Assembly (NCBI RefSeq): GCF_021654795.1
Contig: NZ_AP025344.1
Coordinates: forward strand, 4,278,501 to 4,342,500
DNA from: Paenibacillus dendritiformis
Lineage (GTDB): Bacteria > Bacillota > Bacilli > Paenibacillales > Paenibacillaceae
DNA length: 64,000 bases
Reading direction: 5' to 3'
Of this stretch, positions 23,951 to 32,178 are shown piece by piece. How positions within the stretch are numbered: position 1 is the stretch's first letter; every line of letters begins with the position of its first letter. The notes under the pieces were generated by a model. That model was given only the letters and a program-made list of their open reading frames with translations, made no database searches and had not been told where the DNA came from. Made by a program: the position numbers and the translations under genes.

Positions 23951-24955
23951 CTACAATTTCGGAGCAAGCTCCGCCGCCTGGCGAATCGCTTCCATCAAGC
24001 TTTTCTCATCCGCCACGCCGGTTCCGGCAATGTCGAAGGCCGTGCCGTGATCCACGCTTGTGCGGATAATCGGCAGTCCGACCGTAATATTGACGCCCGC
24101 ATCCAGCCCCAACACTTTGACAGGCCCATGCCCCTGATCGTGATACATCGCGACCACGATGTCGAAGTCGCCGCGAACCGCCCGGAAAAATAGCGTGTCG
24201 GCCGGCAGCGGGCCGACGACTTGCATTCCTTCCGCCTGCGCTTTCTCAACGGCAGGGATCACTTTTTCCTCCTCTTCCCCATACCCGAACAGACCGTTCT
24301 CCCCGGCATGAGGATTAATGCCGCATACGGCAATTTTCGGAGCCGTTACGCCTGCCTTGCGCAGCGTATCATGCGCCAGCTTGATGACATGATACACCCG
24401 TTCCGGCGTAATCAGACGAACCGCATCGATCAATCCGACATGCGTCGTGACATGAATGACTTTCAGCTTTGGCGCAGACAGCATCATCGAGAAATCGGCC
24501 GTCCCCGTCAAGTCGGCCAAAATTTCCGTATGGCCCGGATAGGGGTGCCCGCCTTTATGCAAGGCCTCCTTATTCAGAGGCGCTGTGCAAATTGCGTCGA
24601 TCGCGTGCCGTGAAGCCAATTCGATCGCGGTCTCCAAATATTTGAAAGCGCCATGCCCGGCTGCCGCCGACACTTGACCGATCGGGAGATCGGCCGGCAG
24701 CAGATCGAGATCCAGCATATGAACGATCCCATGGCGAAATGAAGTCTGACCGATGCCGTCTGCGGCGATGCTTTCAATCGCGAGGTCACTGTTTACAAAT
24801 TCCCGGGCGCGCTCCAGTATTTTCCGATCTCCGATAACGACCGGATTGCTGATGGCATACATTTCTTCATGACGCAAACTTTTTAAAATAATTTCCGGGC
24901 CGACGCCCGCGGCATCGCCCATCGTGATGCCGACAACCGGCTTGCGTGTACTCAT
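23951..24955 (-). CDS. pdxA2: PdxA2-type 4-phospho-D-threonate/D-erythronate dehydrogenase
   Basis: A 334-residue NAD-dependent oxidative decarboxylase of the PdxA family. Signatures are GITMGDAAGVGPEI at the N-terminus, GHTEILADLTGT, HVTTHVGLIDAV, the metal-binding AMYHDQGHGPVK and TSVDHGTAFDIAGTG. When paired with a DUF1537 kinase, PdxA2 enzymes convert 4-phosphorylated D-threonate or D-erythronate to dihydroxyacetone phosphate and CO2. The ATG overlaps the kinase stop by 4 bases. A role in pyridoxal phosphate synthesis is unlikely because no pdxB/pdxJ genes are nearby. It is the last gene of the operon. Confidence 0.92.
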   Translation of the reverse strand: MSTRKPVVGITMGDAAGVGPEIILKSLRHEEMYAISNPVVIGDRKILERAREFVNSDLAIESIAADGIGQTSFRHGIVHMLDLDLLPADLPIGQVSAAAGHGAFKYLETAIELASRHAIDAICTAPLNKEALHKGGHPYPGHTEILADLTGTADFSMMLSAPKLKVIHVTTHVGLIDAVRLITPERVYHVIKLAHDTLRKAGVTAPKIAVCGINPHAGENGLFGYGEEEEKVIPAVEKAQAEGMQVVGPLPADTLFFRAVRGDFDIVVAMYHDQGHGPVKVLGLDAGVNITVGLPIIRTSVDHGTAFDIAGTGVADEKSLMEAIRQAAELAPKL

Positions 24956-26253
24956 ACCCTCACCCTCTTCTCATCGCTCATATAATGCAAGGCGGCGGCT
25001 AGCGAACGGTCATGGCCAAAACCGCCGGCTTTCGTAATCGCCCAGTAGCTGCGCTCCTTGCCCAGAAGTTTGCCGAACGGCAGCCCGGGTTCAGCTTCCG
25101 CAAAGAGCTGCATTTCTCCGATCTCGAGTTCCATGGAGACGGCTTTGGCCGTATCCCCGCCGGTCAGGACCAATCCTTGAATGCCGCTGTTGGCTTCCAG
25201 CATCGCCCTCGCAATCCTGCCGAGTCCCCGGGAAATGGCTTCACTCACTTCCCGCAAAGACTTGCCTACCCGCTTGCCGGCTTCTACGGCCGCTGTCCGG
25301 CACTGTTCCGAGCTGTCCACATACAGCACAAAATAAGATTTCTCCGGCTGCCGCTTCATGCTCTGCACGTACTGCTCCGCATCATAATCTCCAGCGACGA
25401 GTCTTGCCGGATCGACTTCTAGAGCGCAAGCGTCGGGCATATCCCGCGCGTACAGGAGCTGCCGTCTTGTCGTGTCCGACAAGCTGCCGGATACAACGAG
25501 AGCCTGGCTGATACATGCCTTCTCCTCGTCCCTGGCGGCCGATGGTGTCAAGCCCAGCGCTTCCGGCAAATACTCAATCAACCCGGCCGACCCGGCCCAG
25601 ACGATGCGCTTGTCCATGCCGGAGAAACGCCGCGCAAGGGCCTGCAGTTCCTCCTCCGACGCGCTGTCGCAGACGAACCAGCTCGTCCCGCTGTGCAGCG
25701 CGTCATTCACCCATGCCGCCAGTTCTGCGGCCGGCCGCTGCAGCCAACCGGCCTCGATCAATTCAACCTTCCGCCCCGCGCCGGTCCGCAGAAGCCGCGG
25801 AATATAACTGTCGGTGACCGGGGTCTTGGGATCGTTGGCGAATTCGGTGGCGGTAATCAATTCGCCATTGACATAATGATGCCCTTCGACGGTCACCCGG
25901 TTCATGTTGGGGAAAGCGGGAGCAATCAACACCACATCCGGCTTGAACGCTTCTTCCACCGCCTTGAGCTCCTCCGCAATATTGCCCCGGAGCGTCGAGT
26001 CCACTTTTTTATAGATATGGCGATAACCGCGTTCTTGTAAAAACAATGCAGCCCGCCATGCCGCTTCATACGCGTCCGGCCCGCTCATCGCCCGGCTGTC
26101 CGTGTCGACGATCAGCACATCCGCCCCGGCTCCCGTCTCGTTCCCGCATGGATGCATGATCACAGTAGAACGGAATCCCTTCTTAGCCAATTGGACGCCC
26201 GCGTCATTGGCGCCTGTCAAATCATCCGCGATAATTCCTATTTGCTTGCCCAC
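24952..26253 (-). CDS. Four-carbon acid sugar kinase (DUF1537: DtnK/DenK type)
   Basis: A 433-residue ATP-dependent kinase. N-terminal sugar-acid-binding motifs are IIADDLTGANDAG, VDTDSRAM and YKKVDSTLRGNIAEEL. The C-terminal nucleotide-binding motif is LVLTGGDTAKAVSMEL. Characterised relatives phosphorylate D-threonate, D-erythronate or related four-carbon acids at C4. The length is typical. The start is taken as the GTG at 26253, preceded by TAAGGTG at 8 bases; another GTG three codons earlier lacks a site. It lies 12 bases after the permease gene and overlaps pdxA2. Which stereoisomer it uses cannot be told from motifs. Confidence 0.92.
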   Translation of the reverse strand: MGKQIGIIADDLTGANDAGVQLAKKGFRSTVIMHPCGNETGAGADVLIVDTDSRAMSGPDAYEAAWRAALFLQERGYRHIYKKVDSTLRGNIAEELKAVEEAFKPDVVLIAPAFPNMNRVTVEGHHYVNGELITATEFANDPKTPVTDSYIPRLLRTGAGRKVELIEAGWLQRPAAELAAWVNDALHSGTSWFVCDSASEEELQALARRFSGMDKRIVWAGSAGLIEYLPEALGLTPSAARDEEKACISQALVVSGSLSDTTRRQLLYARDMPDACALEVDPARLVAGDYDAEQYVQSMKRQPEKSYFVLYVDSSEQCRTAAVEAGKRVGKSLREVSEAISRGLGRIARAMLEANSGIQGLVLTGGDTAKAVSMELEIGEMQLFAEAEPGLPFGKLLGKERSYWAITKAGGFGHDRSLAAALHYMSDEKRVRV

Positions 26254-26265
26254 ATTTATCACACC

Positions 26266-27255
26266 TTACGCATGGGTATCCGCCGCCTGCCGTTCGAACG
26301 AGTACCCCTTTTTTTCTAGGCGCTTCACCAAAAAGCCGACATAAATCGGGAGAAGGATCGCGGTGGTCACCGTCGATGCCGCCACCTGTACGGTCGCAAT
26401 ATCGGTATAAGCCGCGAACGAAGCATTCGCTGCCGCAATCGCCGCCGGAGTCGCGACCGCATTGCCCGCGGTCGAGCCTTCCGCCGCGCCGACGATCGGG
26501 TTCCATTTCAATGCCTTGAACACGAAATAGCCTGCCGTACCGGTCACAAATACAGTCAGCAACCCGAGAATAATGCCAGACAGACCGCCGTTCACGATCG
26601 CGCGGAAGTCAATGCCCATTCCTAGCGAGAAGGCGAAGAACGGAATCAGCATCGAGCTGCCTCTGTCCAGGAACTTGCGCATCTCCTCATCGAGATTCCC
26701 TAGCACCATCCCGACCAGAATCGGCAGCAGGACCGACACGAACGAGACGAGAGAGAACATCCCGTCCACAAAGCCCATGGCGCCAAAAATCGATAAGGCG
26801 ACCATCGTCAGGAAAGGACCGTCATTCAGCGCCAGCAAGGAATAAGCCGCGCGATCCTCTTTGCTTCCGTATTGGCCGACCAGAGCAACGAACAGCCCGC
26901 CATTGCTGTTGGTCATGGCAGCGATTACAGCGATCGGCGCCAGACCGAGCCATAATCCGTTATCCCCGGCGAACAGGTAGGCGAGCAGGCCGAACAGCGC
27001 GCCCACCGCCCATTTCGTGAAAAGCAAGGTGGCTCCTTTGCCAATCGACACTCCGAACGACTTCACATTGATCTGAGCTCCCGTACACAGCAGGAACAGC
27101 GCAATCAATGTGCTTGATCCGTTGACAAACAGAGACTCCGTGAAGTTCCCAATGCGAAGCAAATCCGGCGCCGCGGTGTTGATGACTGCCGCAAGAAGCA
27201 ACGGCACGACCATCATCCCTCCGGGAATCCTCTCCAAAGTGCCTTTAATCTTCAT
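26266..27255 (-). CDS. kdgT: KdgT-family 2-keto-3-deoxygluconate-type permease
   Basis: A 329-residue transporter with about ten membrane helices. The family features are KIKGTLERIPGGMMVVPLLL at the start, LIALFLLCTGAQIN, and AEGSTAGNAVATPAAIAAAN near the end, where KdgT proteins carry a conserved small-residue block. Characterised members import 2-keto-3-deoxygluconate with protons. In this operon the substrate is more likely the four-carbon sugar acid used by the kinase and PdxA2 (inference from context). It is the first gene, and its promoter and a cre site lie within 100 bases upstream. Confidence 0.9.
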   Translation of the reverse strand: MKIKGTLERIPGGMMVVPLLLAAVINTAAPDLLRIGNFTESLFVNGSSTLIALFLLCTGAQINVKSFGVSIGKGATLLFTKWAVGALFGLLAYLFAGDNGLWLGLAPIAVIAAMTNSNGGLFVALVGQYGSKEDRAAYSLLALNDGPFLTMVALSIFGAMGFVDGMFSLVSFVSVLLPILVGMVLGNLDEEMRKFLDRGSSMLIPFFAFSLGMGIDFRAIVNGGLSGIILGLLTVFVTGTAGYFVFKALKWNPIVGAAEGSTAGNAVATPAAIAAANASFAAYTDIATVQVAASTVTTAILLPIYVGFLVKRLEKKGYSFERQAADTHA

Positions 27256-27279
27256 TTATTGTAGCACCCCTTCTGTTAC

Positions 27280-27296
27280 TGTTTCAATATGAAACA
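27280..27296. promoter_or_regulatory. Palindrome TGTTTCA-N3-TGAAACA
   Basis: Perfect 7-bp arms in the leader between the promoter and kdgT. It is a candidate site for the PrpR_N-type regulator or another local factor. Confidence 0.4.
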
Positions 27297-27306
27297 TAAA
27301 ATAATT

Positions 27307-27321
27307 TTGAAATCGATTTCA
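27307..27321 (-). promoter_or_regulatory. cre site (CcpA) over the transcription start
   Basis: TTGAAATCGATTTCA matches the cre consensus WTGNAANCGNWNNCW at all fixed positions and is part of an 18-base perfect palindrome (27306-27323). It starts about 7 bases downstream of the -10 box, so bound CcpA would cover the start point. Confidence 0.7.
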
Positions 27322-27327
27322 AACTAT

Positions 27328-27356
27328 ATTCTAAACAGAGGTATTACAAAATGCAA
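27328..27356 (-). promoter_or_regulatory. Sigma-A promoter of the kdgT operon
   Basis: On the minus strand TTGCAT (27356-27351), 17 bases, TAGAAT (27333-27328). A standard sigma-54 -24/-12 element was looked for and not found. Confidence 0.65.
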
Positions 27357-27413
27357 TATATCATCAAGTAATTGTTGCAAATTTAAACATTCAATATCCG
27401 GATTGGGAGCAAC

Positions 27414-27444
27414 AAAAAAAGCCGAAACTTATTGTTTCAGCTTT
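27414..27444 (-). terminator. Terminator overlapping the end of the regulator gene
   Basis: GAAAGC-T-GAAAC pairs with GTTTC-G-GCTTT on the minus strand and is followed by TTTTTTTG. The stop codon of the regulator (27429-27431) is inside the loop. Confidence 0.85.
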
Positions 27445-29132
27445 CTCCATAAAGTAGAACGGTTAATCCCCAAGCGTTCGGCCACCCGGGTCTGATTGTC
27501 GTGTTCCTCTTTCATAATGGCATGGATAATCCGCTTTTCAATCTCGTCCAGCGTGCCCTCCAGAAAATCGCGCGGCAACGGAGCGGGAGCGTTCGGCCTG
27601 GCCCGCTTGGCATCAAGCAGCCGCGTCAACTGTGTCTTCCCGATAACATACCCTTTCTCCGCGGTAACCGCATCTTTCAACAGCGCTTGCAGTTCGGCCG
27701 CGTTGCCTGGCCATGGATAAGCCTCCAGCAGCTCGATGGCATCCTCTTTCAGCTTGACCGGCGAAGTGCCCAATGTTCCATGAAAATCGGCAATATAGTA
27801 GGCGGCCAGCGGCTTGATGTCTTCCTTCCGCTCACGCAAAGGAGGCACACTCACTCTGACGTTCCCTTCATCGAACAGCAACCCCTGATATACGCGGTCC
27901 TCCCGCTCCAGCGCGACGACAATGGCCGGACGGGTGTCCGCCTGTTCGCGGATCAACGTCTGCAGCCGCAGCGCGTCCTCCCGCTCTAACTGCTCCAGAC
28001 CATTAATATACACGGTCAGGATATCGGAATCGAGCACGGCGAGCTCCGTCAGCGCTTGCCGTGCCGTCAGGCAGGCGTACAGCCCCCGTCCTCCATGCTT
28101 CTTGACATGGATGTACCGCGACAATAGTTGCTTGCCGCTGCCCGCTTCGCCGATCAAAATGAAACAGCTGCCGTCAAGCCGGCCATCGATCGCCCGGAGA
28201 CATCGGCTCATCGCTTCGCTCTCGGCGAGAATGACCGGGAGCCGGGACACTTCCTCGACAGGACAAACTTCGCGTGCCCCCTTCTCCGGCAAAGAAGAAA
28301 AGGAAAAGAGATAATACGTCTTCCCCAATATTTCTTTGCGCACCCGCCGCTGCTTGAACTTGCCTGTCTCGCTTGCCCGGATCGCAAGCAAATTTTCCGT
28401 GTGCGGATCTTGGCGAATATCGGCTACCAACTCATCGATCGGCACCGGGCAAGCCACATGGCTTGTCCACTGCTCGAGCAGGATCTCGCCTTGCTGTCCA
28501 AGCACGATCAGGTCGGACGCCGTCTCCGCAAGCAAGGATCGCAAAAAAGCGATGTCCCATTGCTGGCGCCGGTACAACCGGTATATTGATTTCGCCTTAT
28601 GGAACGCTTCGAAGATAGCCTCGCGCCCGGACTGGATCAGAATCCCTTTCTGCTGATGCTTGGCCGCGGCCTCGACGGTAACGACATCGCCAATAATCAG
28701 TTCATATCCCTTCCGCTTGAGCTCCGCCAGAATGGATTCTACCTCCCCGGCCTCCTCAACCGTACAGACTTCAACCCCGATATCGAGCACATCCGCAATC
28801 GCCTTGGCTCCCAACGTAATGTTCGCAAAGCCGACAATCGCTTTTTTTCCCGGGAAATCGTTCGTCAAGGTCAGCACCCGCAGCATGTCGTAACCCGAGA
28901 CGTGCACATCAATCACCGGGATCCCGACCTCAGGCTCGATCAACTTGGCCGTGCCTCCCCGGCTAATAATGATATCGAAGCCCTGTCGCTCCGCTTCCCG
29001 GGCTATCGGAACCGCTTCCTGAAGGTTGCCTACTTCGATGCGGATATCCAGCTCCCGGTCTTCGCTCCGGCACTCCTCGATAAGCGGCGTCATTGCCGGG
29101 TAAGGAGCTATAACCAATGTTTTAATCGTCAT
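27429..29132 (-). CDS. PrpR_N-domain regulator with degenerate AAA+ domain
   Basis: A 567-residue regulator. PrpR N-terminal sensor domain (residues 1-190: ISRGGTAKLIEPEVGIPVIDVHVSGYDMLRV), a PAS-like middle (about 190-290), an AAA+ domain (about 295-500) and a Fis-type helix-turn-helix (TRVAERLGINRSTLWRKL). Walker A is GEAGSGKQ and the arginine-finger region is LRERKEDIKPLA. The GAFTGA loop that contacts sigma-54 is absent, the intervening segment is short, and Walker B is degenerate (DILTVYINGLEQL, no DE). It therefore probably does not activate sigma-54 promoters, in line with the sigma-A promoter of the adjacent operon. The ligand is probably the sugar acid or its phosphate (inference). 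Confidence 0.88.
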   Translation of the reverse strand: MTIKTLVIAPYPAMTPLIEECRSEDRELDIRIEVGNLQEAVPIAREAERQGFDIIISRGGTAKLIEPEVGIPVIDVHVSGYDMLRVLTLTNDFPGKKAIVGFANITLGAKAIADVLDIGVEVCTVEEAGEVESILAELKRKGYELIIGDVVTVEAAAKHQQKGILIQSGREAIFEAFHKAKSIYRLYRRQQWDIAFLRSLLAETASDLIVLGQQGEILLEQWTSHVACPVPIDELVADIRQDPHTENLLAIRASETGKFKQRRVRKEILGKTYYLFSFSSLPEKGAREVCPVEEVSRLPVILAESEAMSRCLRAIDGRLDGSCFILIGEAGSGKQLLSRYIHVKKHGGRGLYACLTARQALTELAVLDSDILTVYINGLEQLEREDALRLQTLIREQADTRPAIVVALEREDRVYQGLLFDEGNVRVSVPPLRERKEDIKPLAAYYIADFHGTLGTSPVKLKEDAIELLEAYPWPGNAAELQALLKDAVTAEKGYVIGKTQLTRLLDAKRARPNAPAPLPRDFLEGTLDEIEKRIIHAIMKEEHDNQTRVAERLGINRSTLWRKLKQ

Positions 29133-29345
29133 CCGAACTCACCTGCTCTATTTGTATGCCCATAACTCGTTTTGCCCCTGCGCAAAACAACGGCATCAAG
29201 CATCATTCCTTCCTGCTCCATGTTCTATCCATCATTCGGATTTGCAGAGGCATTTATACTTCATCTCAGACCAGTATAATACAATTTTTATCGCATGAAG
29301 CATCGAAAAATCGTGATTATGCGAAACAATAACGGGGCAATATGC

Positions 29346-29384
29346 AAAAAGGCCCATAAATTACCCGGAAGCAATTTATGAGCC
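29346..29384 (-). terminator. Terminator of the tRNA-Leu gene
   Basis: GGCTCATAAATT pairs with AATTTATGGGCC on the minus strand (one mismatch), followed by TTTTTG. Confidence 0.85.
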
Positions 29385-29409
29385 GTCAAAGTCAATATTA
29401 GAGTGAATA

Positions 29410-29496
29410 TGGTGCGGTCAAGAGGACTCGAACCTCCACGGGTGTTACCCCACTAGAACCTGAATCTAGCGCGTCTGCCAATTCCGCCATGACCGC
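29410..29496 (-). tRNA. tRNA-Leu (anticodon CAG)
   Basis: An 87-base class II tRNA including an encoded CCA. The acceptor stem is GCGGTCA/TGACCGC. The D arm is followed by the anticodon arm CTAGA-TTCAGGT-TCTAG, giving anticodon CAG. Next come a long variable arm (GGGGTAACACCC) and a T arm with GTTCGAGTC. It decodes CUG codons. Promoter and terminator are both visible, so it is a single-gene unit. Confidence 0.97.
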
Positions 29497-29546
29497 ATAC
29501 TTAGTATCTTACATTTCGTAATTTAATTTTGTTAGCGACAAGAAAT

Positions 29547-29575
29547 ATAATATCATGCATCCGGAAATGCGTCAA
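29547..29575 (-). promoter_or_regulatory. Promoter of tRNA-Leu
   Basis: On the minus strand TTGACG (29575-29570), 17 bases, TATTAT (29552-29547), about 50 bases before the tRNA. Near-consensus, as expected for a stable RNA gene. Confidence 0.8.
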
Positions 29576-29748
29576 CACTTTTCGAAAAAAAATTTAAATT
29601 CACTTGTAACCGTGTCAAATGGGCCCGTTGCCGCTGCCGAGCGCGAGGTCTGTCCATTATAATGTTCGCAAACGAAACGACGGCCAAGACAACGTGACCA
29701 TGGAGATCGTGGCGTTGCCGGTTCCAGGGACGAGCCTCGATACAGAAG

Positions 29749-29778
29749 AAGGACTGGCCCGGCAATTCGGCAGTCCTT
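29749..29778 (-). terminator. Possible terminator after gene 29796-30053
   Basis: AAGGACTG and CAGTCCTT flank a 14-base loop. On the minus strand it is followed by TTCTTCTGT, only a weak T-tract. Confidence 0.45.
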
Positions 29779-29795
29779 CCCTATCGATATCTGGC

Positions 29796-30053
29796 TCAGG
29801 CTTCGCCTTCGGATGCACCGGCTAGCGGGCCCGGCTTCCACTCCCCAAGCTCCGTCCGCGGCTCGCTGAAGGGCTGAATCAAGTAGCTCCTGCTGAGCTT
29901 CACGATGCGCCGGTTGCGTTTTCGAATCATCACCTCGTCATGGCTCCAGGCGACGACGATGCCGATAACATCATTTGCTTCGAGCATGTCCCGCACGACG
30001 CGCACCTTCGTGCCCTCCTGGCGGAAGCGATCAAGCATCTTCTCGTCCATCAT
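29796..30053 (-). CDS. Hypothetical small protein, SH3-like pattern
   Basis: An 85-residue basic protein. The middle (MLEANDVIGIVVAWSHDEVMIRKRNRRIVKLSRSYLIQ) looks like a small beta-barrel, of the kind seen in SH3-like or Hfq-like RNA-associated folds, but no family can be named. The C-terminus is low-complexity Pro/Gly. GAAAGGAG precedes two ATG codons at a good distance. It is probably co-transcribed with the gene at 30168-30494, 114 bases upstream, although a GC hairpin lies between. Likely conserved among Paenibacillus, as far as I recall. Confidence 0.65.
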   Translation of the reverse strand: MMDEKMLDRFRQEGTKVRVVRDMLEANDVIGIVVAWSHDEVMIRKRNRRIVKLSRSYLIQPFSEPRTELGEWKPGPLAGASEGEA

Positions 30054-30116
30054 GGCCGCATCTCCTTTCTCGTAAGAGGGTCATCCCTCGCATCTGGCCT
30101 ATGCTTCGAATAGGAA

Positions 30117-30148
30117 CAAGGCCTGCCGGCTGACGCTGACAGGCCTTG
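30117..30148 (-). terminator. Possible terminator after gene 30168-30494
   Basis: CAAGGCCTG pairs with CAGGCCTTG around a 14-base loop, 19 bases past the stop. No T-run follows, so efficiency is doubtful. Confidence 0.4.
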
Positions 30149-30167
30149 CACCCTTCGTCACGTGAGG

Positions 30168-30494
30168 TTATCCGCCGACATGCTCTCTGGAATCGTTCGT
30201 CTCGAACCAATAATCCAGCACTTTCGCCGACATGACGCGCTGTTGTATATATTCGACTTGCTGCGGGGTGAATTGCTCTTGCCAAGCCACCTGCAGCTGT
30301 TCGCACAGTTTGACGATAGTCAGTAATTCAGACCAGGCCACGTAACGTTTGTACCAGAAAAATTGAGGGTGTTCAATCATATAGGGGTACAAATCATCGA
30401 ACTCCGTATGCTTACAATCGAGAGCCCGTTCAAAATGAACCTTCGCTTCCGAGACCTTCTCCTGCAAAAAACGAGCTGTTGGTTGATCAATCAT
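30168..30494 (-). CDS. Hypothetical small helical protein
   Basis: A 108-residue protein predicted mostly helical and rich in aromatic residues (EFDDLYPYMIEHPQFFWYKRYVAWSELL). There is no signal peptide or membrane segment. AGAGGGGGCG lies upstream of the ATG, supporting translation. Its order with the 85-residue gene suggests a two-gene unit. I do not recognise a family. Confidence 0.65.
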   Translation of the reverse strand: MIDQPTARFLQEKVSEAKVHFERALDCKHTEFDDLYPYMIEHPQFFWYKRYVAWSELLTIVKLCEQLQVAWQEQFTPQQVEYIQQRVMSAKVLDYWFETNDSREHVGG

Positions 30495-30730
30495 CTTCGT
30501 CGCCCCCTCTCACCAACTTATCTTTATTATATGCCAAACAGGTGAATGGAGAAAAGCAGGCAATTTCATACAACGACTGCAACTTATTGGAGCGAGCTCC
30601 GTCTATATTAGTGAGAGCGTCTGCAAACCCGCTCTCCTTAGTTACAAGTAACCTGTAACGGTACCGATCCAAACCGATCCTATACCTATAGTCATACCCG
30701 CCGCGAGGCGGCGAAGGAGGAACCCCACCA

Positions 30731-31378
30731 ATGACCCGTGCCCCGATAACCCGAATGCTGCTTATCGTTGCAGCTGCTGCCGCTCTTGGCGCTCTTCTGT
30801 CCGGCTGTACGACCCAGGCCGGCAGCGCGCCGCCGGCCAGCCCGCAAGCTCCGTTTACGGCCAAGCCGGCCCCGGCGGACGAGACTCCGGCCTCAGGCAA
30901 GGAAAAGACGCGAGAACGGACCGAGATTGCTTCGAACAAGGATAATTCCCGTTCCGGCACGGGCGATGAAGCCGACTTCAATCGGAAGCAGCCGCAGCTG
31001 AAGGGAATCGGCCTGAGCGATACCGAGGAGAAGGTGCGGGAACTCTGGGGAACGCCTGTGTCCCAATTCGTGATGGACGACGAGGAGCCGATTCATGTGC
31101 TGGAATATGACGGATTTTCGTTCGGCTGTCATGATGACGCTAAGGTCGTCTTTGTCGAGGTGTCGGGCGACGGCTCGTCTACCGGCATCACGGGCCTGCG
31201 TATCGGAGGCAAAAGCGATGCTGCCGTGAAAGCGCTCGGCAAGCCCGATCAAGATACCGGCTACGCCTGGAGCTACCAAGCGGCCAATGCCCTGCTTCGG
31301 CTTGATCTCGATCCGAAATCAGGCAAGATTCAGTCCGTCAAGCTGTTCCCGATGGAGGAGAACCCGGCGAAGGCTTGA
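30731..31378 (+). CDS. Lipoprotein with BamE-like (DUF4309-type) repeats
   Basis: A 215-residue lipoprotein: signal peptide with lipobox LLSGC at about residue 25, a Pro/Ala/Thr-rich linker to about residue 85, then two related half-repeats. These are GIGLSDTEEKVRELWGTPVSQF and GLRIGGKSDAAVKALGKPDQD, each a helix followed by a G-x-P turn, as in SmpA/BamE-like or DUF4309 domains. It is anchored on the outer face of the membrane; function unknown. GAAGGAGG lies 12 bases before the ATG. The same half-repeat type occurs at the C-terminus of the IseA-like protein at 22881. Single gene, ending in a shared terminator. Confidence 0.82.
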   Translation: MTRAPITRMLLIVAAAAALGALLSGCTTQAGSAPPASPQAPFTAKPAPADETPASGKEKTRERTEIASNKDNSRSGTGDEADFNRKQPQLKGIGLSDTEEKVRELWGTPVSQFVMDDEEPIHVLEYDGFSFGCHDDAKVVFVEVSGDGSSTGITGLRIGGKSDAAVKALGKPDQDTGYAWSYQAANALLRLDLDPKSGKIQSVKLFPMEENPAKA

Positions 31379-31397
31379 TTTGCCCGCCTGATCATAG

Positions 31398-31434
31398 AAC
31401 GCCTTGAGCCGTTAAGGATCAAGGCGTTTGTTTT
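31398..31434. terminator. Bidirectional terminator
   Basis: AACGCCTTGA (31398-31407) pairs with TCAAGGCGTT (31419-31428), followed by TGTTTT on the plus strand. It separates the lipoprotein from the convergent DedA gene, whose stop overlaps the right arm. Confidence 0.85.
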
Positions 31435-32033
31435 GGCCGGACGCGGCGCCGGATAAGGACATACACGAGCGATCCGATCAGCAAGAGCATCGCTGCCAAG
31501 CACGCCACATAGATCGTTCCTCTCGTATGAATCCATTGAACGGCCGCTTCCCAATGAACTCCGACGAAATGCCCTATCGTCAGAAAAGTCGCTACCCAGA
31601 TCAGCGCTCCCGTTCCGGCTGCAAATAAATAAAGAGACCAATTCATGCGTGCCATTCCGGCCAGATAACAGGTCAAATGGCGCAGGCCGGGCACAAAATA
31701 CCCAAAGACGATAGCCCATGGACCGAACCGCTGGAACCAGCGCTCGGTTCGTTCCACCCGGGCAGGCGTCAGCTTCACCCGCTTGCCGTACCGATCCAGC
31801 AGCGGCTTGCCGACCCTCCGCCCCACGATATAGCTGACCGTCATGCCGGTCATGCTCCCGGCCAGGCATACGGCGAACGCGGGCACGTACCCGAACGGCC
31901 CTTCCACCGTCAAGCTGCCGACGAAGACCATGATCGTCTCATCCGGGATCGGCAGTCCGACAATGCCAAGCGCCAGCAGAAAAAATAAAGCTATGTACCC
32001 GAAATGGGTCAATGCCCATGTAATCTCCAGCAA
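31419..32033 (-). CDS. DedA family membrane protein (VTT/SNARE-associated domain)
   Basis: A 204-residue membrane protein of the DedA superfamily. Conserved features are the re-entrant-loop region GIVGLPIPDETIMVFVGSL, then FGPWAIVFGYFVPGLRHLTCYLAG with the essential F-x-R-x2-PGxR-like arginine. The last helix is followed by a basic tail (RRRVRPK). DedA proteins are lipid scramblase/flippase-type transporters, some moving undecaprenyl phosphate or phosphatidylethanolamine. It starts at TTG with AGGAGGAG 7 bases upstream. It is monocistronic, divergent from the YkvI-type gene. Confidence 0.92.
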   Translation of the reverse strand: MLEITWALTHFGYIALFFLLALGIVGLPIPDETIMVFVGSLTVEGPFGYVPAFAVCLAGSMTGMTVSYIVGRRVGKPLLDRYGKRVKLTPARVERTERWFQRFGPWAIVFGYFVPGLRHLTCYLAGMARMNWSLYLFAAGTGALIWVATFLTIGHFVGVHWEAAVQWIHTRGTIYVACLAAMLLLIGSLVYVLIRRRVRPKQTP

Positions 32034-32178
32034 CCAAGGCTCCTCCTCTCAAGTCCCTTACTATCTTACCACATTGAGGGAGTCATGTCCGGCCCAAGCT
32101 TGTCATACGTATAGTAATGCGAACAAGCTAACTCTTTCCTTCGCAACAAGCTTTGTCGGACAAGGAGGCGCCTAACCG

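Noticed and set aside
27256..27428. Sigma-54 promoter expected from the type of regulator
   Set aside because: Only a weak TG-N10-GC arrangement was found near 27354, whereas a good sigma-A promoter is present and the regulator lacks GAFTGA.
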